Source: Perkinsus olseni
Lineage: Eukaryota; Perkinsozoa; Perkinsida
DNA: 34,458 nucleotides
Reading direction: 5' to 3'
NCBI GenBank assembly: GCA_013115125.1
Contig: JABANN010000373.1
Coordinates: 1-34,458 of the forward strand
Position numbers and translations under genes: made by a program. This document shows, one piece after another, positions 29,301 to 34,458 of this stretch; the stretch's first letter is position 1; the number at the start of each line of letters is the position of its first letter. The notes below the pieces were generated by a model that saw only the letters and a list, made by a program, of their open reading frames with translations, did not search any database and was not told where the DNA came from.

Positions 29301-30757
29301 GAGGACTGAAGATGATCTCGCACAACATGGCTCCCTTCACGTCAACAGCAGAACTACGAGTCAGGATAGAGAAAAGGACTTCATAACGAATCCAGTCGCG
29401 ATCGAACGCTCAGTACCGCTCCTCGCAGCAAGCTACAAGATCACCGCCCAATACAACCAGGCAAAGTTCCAGTGCAACCAAAGACTACAGGCAACAACAA
29501 TAAAAGAGCTCCACTGACGACATAGCATATCTCACGAAATGTCGTCCACCAAGAAAGGAGTCAACCAGCCACATAAAATCGGCGGCCCGGATTTCGGGGC
29601 GTCAAGATGAACATGCGAATGGCGCGACGCTCGATCAAAGAATTGTGATCCACCCTATTATACGACGGATCGCGACAACTACTACCAGACGGGACAGAAT
29701 GCGCGAAGTCCTCTCGTCAACCTCGAATGCATCCACGCACGGAGAAGGCTCGATCTCAGTACTACCTGGTAGCCATCCTTAACGAAGGATAACTCTTGGA
29801 ATTGGCCAGGATGAAGTTTGGAGATCTCCTCCTAAAAACAGGAACCTCGCAATTAAAGAGAGTAAACTCGCCTGTTCAGTTGACGGGCCAACTGAACCAA
29901 GCCGACCTACTTGGAACTTCTTAGCTTGCTCCTTGACAATCTCAGAAGATACGCCCAAGTCCATTACACGGAAGCTGGTGGGCAGTGGTGTTCGCAGGCA
30001 CTCCACAGTCTGAATGACATCAAGCATAGATGGCGATCTCGCAAAAGAACGTACGATGCACCAACAATAATGGGCTCATTACTCCTAGACGACCTAATCA
30101 AGTTTGACATAATCCATTGGTCAGTACGAACTATGCCAAGCTGGCCACAGCCATGAGGTTGATACCACCGACGAGCAACCAGTACTGCTCTTCTCCACTC
30201 AGGTATTACCTCCTTCCATTCCTCTGGAGGCAGAAGAGCTTGAGTATTGTAGTACTCGTCAAATGCATCACTCTGGAAGGTCGGCTTATCACCTCGAGAG
30301 TCGTACCTGAAGCGGTGGCCTGCTAGTTCTCCCCCATCCCTCAGATTTCACACTACGTGCGAGTTCGCGTATCGAAGGTACTACGTACTCGTGACCAGCT
30401 GGCCTCAAAGGAATCAAAGAAAAACTTCAGCCGAGATACGAAAATTTCCTCTTCCCAATTTGTCAGTACCACGGCCCAGATTCAGCGCGGCCCACGGAAC
30501 CGATCACTGTCACGAGAGCACTGTAGTGGAAGATCACCGAGAGGCGATGAAATGTCGCCAACGATTCGACGCTCTGATGCCAAAGGGCCCACTTCCGGGA
30601 TCTCAATCGTTGGAAGTCGCCTGCCAAATAGCTCCCGGTCGTACCGCCATCCGGAGGGTCCTGGATTCTCTTGGCCTTGTTCTGCTCCCTGGCTCTGATG
30701 ATGTTGATCACCGCCAAGCCCTTTCCGCTTGTAATAGTTCTTACCCTTCTTACCCAT
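26386..30757 (-). CDS. NSUN2: NSUN2/TRM4, tRNA cytosine-5 methyltransferase, about 13 exons
   Basis: The enzyme makes m5C in tRNAs (positions 34 and 48-50) using S-adenosylmethionine and two cysteines. Supported exons: 30757-30645, 30306-30210, 30009-29911, 29831-29766, 29280-29179, 28816-28707, 28370-28198, 28019-27874, 27785-27621, 27548-27413, 27264-26386. Two short exons (near 29515-29420 and 29150-29115) are uncertain. Key motifs are SLVLDICSAPGSKTSQLLEM (SAM site), APCSGDGTLRKS (motif IV Cys), YSTCALNPIEDE (catalytic motif VI Cys) and QNTGGFFIAVI. The last exon carries an acidic Glu/Lys-rich linker, then the NSUN2-type C-terminal domain (VYRGRHLAEGLV...RPGLAWCIS). The start MGKKGKNYYKRKGLG is basic, consistent with a nuclear enzyme. 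Confidence 0.92.
28988..29036. repeat. AT-rich tandem duplication in an NSUN2 intron
   Basis: AGATAAAAATAATATAT occurs twice with a 27-bp period, each time near TCTCTGG. The pair is an AT-rich island within an otherwise balanced intron. Confidence 0.8.
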
Positions 30758-30896
30758 CTGGAGGCACCGCTACATAGGGAGAAGCATATCTCAACCGGCG
30801 CAAGCGACTGTTTTTACGCGAGTGAAAACGTCGGGAACGTTCGGGTAGGATCAAAATTGTCCATTCCCAGTGCACTCAGGTACTGTACTTCTGTGT
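30758..30896. promoter_or_regulatory. Divergent intergenic region between NSUN2 and a secreted-protein gene
   Basis: Only 139 bp separate the NSUN2 start codon (minus) from the ATG of the plus-strand secreted protein. Both promoters and 5' leaders must fit here or overlap, which suggests a shared bidirectional promoter. No TATA box is obvious. Confidence 0.45.
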
Positions 30897-32153
30897 ATGA
30901 AAGTCGCGGGCCTCTTGCACCTCTGCGGCGCCTCACTACACGTCGCCTCCGCCGTTCTAGTCCCGAAGTGCCCAGCACTCGGCTTGTACGGGAGCCGAGA
31001 CCAGATAACGAGGGTTGGCTTGTTGAAGAGCTTCGAGGTGAACTATTTGGACGAAGTTCGCGGCGCTGGTTGCCAAGCTGATTTGGTCTATGGCAAGGGC
31101 GCCTTCACAGTGGAGGTCAGTAACGCCCTGCTGGAGCCCCTGAAAGGGGGTATGGTTTTAGCACGATACGGTGAACTCATTCAGAGCAGCCAGTGCCACA
31201 TGCTCCCACAACAACAACAACAACAACAACCAGGCGGCACGATTGCAAATAAACTCAGACGGTTGAGACTGTCTCACACCGTTATATGCAATCTGGGCAA
31301 CGATTCCCTGGTGGCATTTTTTGGTGCCTCGCTCAACAGGAATGGTGTACCAGTAAAGTTGTACTCACCGGTGCCTCTCGTGAAGGTCCAAGATCGGACC
31401 GCTCATCCGACTCACAACAAGTCTAACGAGGAGGCGACTGCGGACGACCAGCTCATGGCACGCGCCAGAGGGGATTCATCTGGCACCCTCTCGCTGTACG
31501 CCGGTTCGAAAGGAGGTCCCGTTTCTCATGACATTCATCTTGTCAACACTTATGACGTAACCTTCGTCGACCAAGCCATGGTTGATATTGTTGGTACGTT
31601 TTACGATTTCTCCGGCGAAGTTAACTTGTTCAAGTGGGCTGGTGCTGGTGACACACCACAGGCCTCCCAGTTCTTGAAGTCCCATCCTACTGCCAGCACG
31701 TCCATGCTCGAACTCCGGATACCTCTCGCTCGTCTCTGTGCTCAACGAGGTCATGACCACGTCTGTTTTAGAGCTCCTCCGAGTAGCATCTCGTTCGGTG
31801 GAAATTCAGTAGCCGATGACATTGAGCGAGCTGGACAAGTGTTCGGAATAGATGGGTTGCACTTGGATAATGTCGTCGTATACCTGAGGAGGGGCACGGG
31901 TTCCGAGCTCAGGCTTGGGAGCGTTCGGGACTCGACTGGTGAAGTTAAGCCGGCCATTACTATTCCTCTCATGAGGGCTCGGAACCTGCTTGGATCGGAG
32001 AGGTGCACAGCTTGTTCTGGCGGTACCGCCTCAAGTGAAGGCACGCAATCGCCACATAGAAGAGTTCTCCCTGCTGAGGAGGTTGCACAAGACAAGACGA
32101 GGCCTCCCAAGAAAAGACGCTGGCGTGTGAATATCGACCAAGACGCTCCCTAA
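30897..32153 (+). CDS. Predicted secreted protein, 418 aa, unknown family
   Basis: The first ATG (30897) gives MKVAGLLHLCGASLHVASAV, a plausible signal peptide. The frame continues as one exon to TAA at 32153. The mature part has scattered Cys, a seven-Gln run coded by CAA repeats, beta-rich stretches (DVTFVDQAMVDIVGTFYDF, HLDNVVVYLRRG) and a basic tail TRPPKKRRWRVN. The tail looks like a nuclear-localisation or heparin-binding patch, at odds with simple secretion. The open frame extends upstream only through non-ATG codons. No family was recognised; a lineage-specific surface or secreted protein is likeliest. Confidence 0.7.
   Translation: MKVAGLLHLCGASLHVASAVLVPKCPALGLYGSRDQITRVGLLKSFEVNYLDEVRGAGCQADLVYGKGAFTVEVSNALLEPLKGGMVLARYGELIQSSQCHMLPQQQQQQQPGGTIANKLRRLRLSHTVICNLGNDSLVAFFGASLNRNGVPVKLYSPVPLVKVQDRTAHPTHNKSNEEATADDQLMARARGDSSGTLSLYAGSKGGPVSHDIHLVNTYDVTFVDQAMVDIVGTFYDFSGEVNLFKWAGAGDTPQASQFLKSHPTASTSMLELRIPLARLCAQRGHDHVCFRAPPSSISFGGNSVADDIERAGQVFGIDGLHLDNVVVYLRRGTGSELRLGSVRDSTGEVKPAITIPLMRARNLLGSERCTACSGGTASSEGTQSPHRRVLPAEEVAQDKTRPPKKRRWRVNIDQDAP
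31209..31229 (+). repeat. (CAA)7 microsatellite coding for poly-Gln
   Basis: Seven CAA codons sit between two CCA codons within the 418-aa protein. In-frame trinucleotide repeat, likely length-variable. Confidence 0.95.
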
Positions 32154-33424
32154 CCAACGTCCAGTGGGGCGGTATTTCTCGTTTGTATTTCTCACGATTA
32201 ATCAATGCTGTCCTCTACTTACGCTTCATCACCTCGGTAGTTCTCATGTTAGCATGATGTCGCCCTAAGCTGTCTAACCCTCCGATCTTTGTTATTTACA
32301 GTAGTATCAATGATCGCTAGCGCCTCTGGCGATCCGAGCCACTAGGCTAGCAGCGTTTCGAGGAATTGAGGGACTTCCCTGGGAGGAAGAGGGAGCAATA
32401 CCTCTTCGATGCTGAGCCTCAGCAGCTCAGGTTCAGAGGCCTCGTTGTGTCGTGTCCAATGACTGAGCCAGACTACGGGCTCTCGTGGCCTAGCTGTTTA
32501 CCCTTCTCAGGATTGTTGCATGGGACGAGCTCAGTTGATCCAATTAACTGGATGATCATCCAGTATCTAGAAATACGGTGTATGATGCAGTGTGTGTCTC
32601 TGCTCCAGCGTGTCAGTGCTGTCCAGGAGTATTTCGCAATGCGATCGATGTCACTCACATCACGGTGAATACAGGTACGCCATAATTCAGGACTCTCTCA
32701 TGAGAAGACCCTCAAATTGAGACCCTCGATGCTGCTCGGGATCCTCCGTGTGCACCCTCGTCTCTTGGCGAACGGGTTGCCCGTAGTGCCAACAAAGTTG
32801 TGGAGACTTGTCGGTGGCGCCCATCCCAGTCCACCACTGGGGTCGTTCATCTGCTGCCGGACAGCGACTGATGTTATTCTTTCTGTACCACTTGGCTTTG
32901 GCATTGAATTTCCGATGGCGCGGCAGCATCAGCGTTGAGTTATCGATCAATCAATCACGGTCACTACCAGCGAACTTCGCTAGCCTTGAGTTGCGGATGA
33001 CTGCTGGCGATGAGCATATCAAATCTTCTGAGATGATCCGAGTTGAGCGTTTAATCATGCTCTGCAGGTTGTGAAAGCGTGGACCGCTCACTGTGGGCCG
33101 ATTCGCAGTGTCGAGTTCTGTCGAGGAATTCCAGCTCCTTGGTGGACATATTGGGCTCTGCCCGACTGGCACTCAAATGTGCGGGGTAGAGAATAAGGGC
33201 ATTTCGAGCGAAATACTGCCCACGACCCAACATTTAAATGCCTCGTGAAATGTTCGTTAGATCGTCTGGGGGCGTCTACGGCCTAGGTAAGGCTCCTCGG
33301 ATGGCTACACAAGGCTCCCACGTTTCTGCCAATGATACCCGTAACTTACGGGCCGTAAGGTCATCGAGTTCTCAGAGGTTAAGTCATCGGAATGGTTCAG
33401 GGATTTCTCAGTTGAAGCTCTGCA
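32154..33424 (+). other. Region with possible unresolved plus-strand exons
   Basis: Two segments look partly coding on the plus strand. One at about 32345-32450 reads RFEELRDFPGRKREQYLFDA. The other at about 32690-32860 reads LLGILRVHPRLLANGLPVV. Splice-like sites flank them, but I could not chain them to each other or to the downstream gene. They may be 5' exons of the gene that starts at 33425, or a separate gene. Confidence 0.25.
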
Positions 33425-34458
33425 ATGGCCGGCCCGTCTCCCAACCCCACATCAGCTGACGCTGTTGACGTGACCACTAGTTGGTCCCCTAGACAGCTAC
33501 TGGTTGCCCGTCTCTGCCGCGTGACATCTTATTTCGGTGATAGCGGCCCGTCTTTCCCTCGTGAGGTTTGGGACTTCCTGCCTACGATAGCCCCCAACTG
33601 CTGCAAAGAGATCGCTAATATGAGGCCTCACGTATTCAGGATGAAGCCGATACCATCCTTCGGCACTGAGGAAGGTATTTTCCTCTGCCGCAAGAGAAAG
33701 ACGGCATGGGGCAATAGATACTTTGAGGTGAAATTCCTCAGTGTGCCGAGATGTAAAGAATCGACGCTGCGCGATATCTCCGAGTTCGTGAGGGCATTAG
33801 GCGGGGTCCTGAACAACGGCACTTCGACGCAGACCAACCAGCCAGGGGCAACCGGGACGACAGCATTGGCTCCAACAGCCGTAGTGGGGGGAGAAGAGGA
33901 TGGTGACGGGGAGGAGGAATACGAGACTCGTATTACGAGTCTGATGAGGACACTGACATGACCGACTACGACGAAAGCGATGACATCCACGGTTGGTCCG
34001 ACTCCGACTTCGACTCCGAGTATTCCTGGGGCCGATCCACTGAGTCACGCGAGCGCCATCCAGAGTGGGTGGATATGATATGTTGTTGCGAAGGCTCCTA
34101 CAAGTTGGGCTTCGTTGTCGGTCGGGATGACCTGTACTTCACCGTCGAGGAGGATCCGAACCACTTGCACTACAGGAAGCTCTCTGATCGTGTATTCGTG
34201 AACAGAGATCTCAAGTTACCCGAAACGATAGAGGAAATATCATTTGCCGATGGTCATCTGTTCGTCGTTGGTGCTTCGCGGCGGTTGTACATGCTGAAAA
34301 GTGACGGATCCGGATGGGTGGGGTCGATTACTCTGCCCGGTAAATGGTGTCCTTACAATTCACACAGGTTCCACGACGCTGTGGCCGATCATGATAAGGT
34401 TACTAAGGTCCTCTATATCCATCAGGGGGAGTCTGCCGAGGACTCGATGGCTCTCTGC
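33425..34458 (+). CDS. Unrecognised protein, partial at the window end
   Basis: The ATG at 33425 opens MAGPSPNPTSADAVDV, followed by a globular-looking region (REVWDFLPTIAPNCCKEIAN) and a Thr/Asn-rich linker. The first frame stops at 33961, while a second frame from about 33934 to the window end is strongly protein-like (DYDESDDIHGWSDSDFDSEY, then VGRDDLYFTVEEDPNHLHYR). The two can be joined in phase by an intron from GCC|GTAGTG to TTACGAG| of about 59 nt. A genuine frameshift or assembly indel is the alternative. The C-terminal half has repeated beta-strand pairs (ISFADGHLFVVGASRRLYML) suggestive of a beta-propeller. No family was recognised. Confidence 0.55.

Noticed and set aside
1-34458. 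CRISPR array, phage or bacterial operon interpretation
   Set aside because: There are no regularly spaced direct repeats, and spliceosomal introns and ciliary genes show that this is eukaryotic nuclear DNA.

Overview
The window is nuclear DNA of an intron-rich eukaryote, most likely an alveolate protist with motile flagellated stages. I favour a Perkinsus-like perkinsozoan, but this is an inference. Two ciliary genes are split into 25 and 17 exons, joined by GT-AG introns often only 41-70 nt long, plus one GC-AG intron. The reconstructed reading frames end in TAA, TAG and TGA, so the standard code applies. Base composition is near 50% GC. Several secreted or membrane proteins belong to no family I recognise. 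I saw no bacterial operons, ribosome-binding sites, CRISPR or rRNA.

Left part (1-8474). A 25-exon gene on the minus strand (674-8474) encodes IFT70 (TTC30/DYF-1), a TPR subunit of the intraflagellar transport B complex. It carries an alanine-rich insertion near its C-terminus. Two tRNA genes sit inside its introns: tRNA-Lys(UUU) on the sense strand and tRNA-Leu(CAA) antisense. Beyond its 3' end lie a 13-bp perfect hairpin, tRNA-Leu(CAG) and two copies of a dispersed repeat.

Middle (9020-16241). An only partly resolved minus-strand gene comes first, helix-rich and with a mitochondrial-type N-terminus. It is followed by a complete 269-bp hAT-type MITE with an exact 8-bp target duplication, some small lineage-specific genes, and a two-exon gene at 14655-15411.

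Centre right (16242-22960). A 17-exon plus-strand gene encodes DAW1/ODA16, the WD40 adaptor that couples outer dynein arms to IFT. IFT70 and ODA16 therefore act in the same transport system and lie 8 kb apart. After it come tRNA-Arg(UCG), tRNA-Leu(UAG), a third copy of the dispersed repeat, a hairpin-rich stretch, and small candidate genes.

Right part (22961-34458). A secreted mucin-like Thr-rich protein has a 27-bp minisatellite and two C-terminal Cys modules. Next are two tRNA-modification enzymes on the minus strand, TRMO (381 aa, two exons) and NSUN2/TRM4 (about 13 exons), with a small tail-anchored protein between them. A secreted 418-aa protein of unknown family is transcribed divergently from NSUN2. 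The window ends inside an unrecognised plus-strand gene.

For IFT70, DAW1, TRMO and the 14655 gene I chained exons by splice-site phase and homology. In each case the summed coding length is divisible by three, which supports the models. No cDNA was available, so untranslated regions and some terminal exons are unknown.
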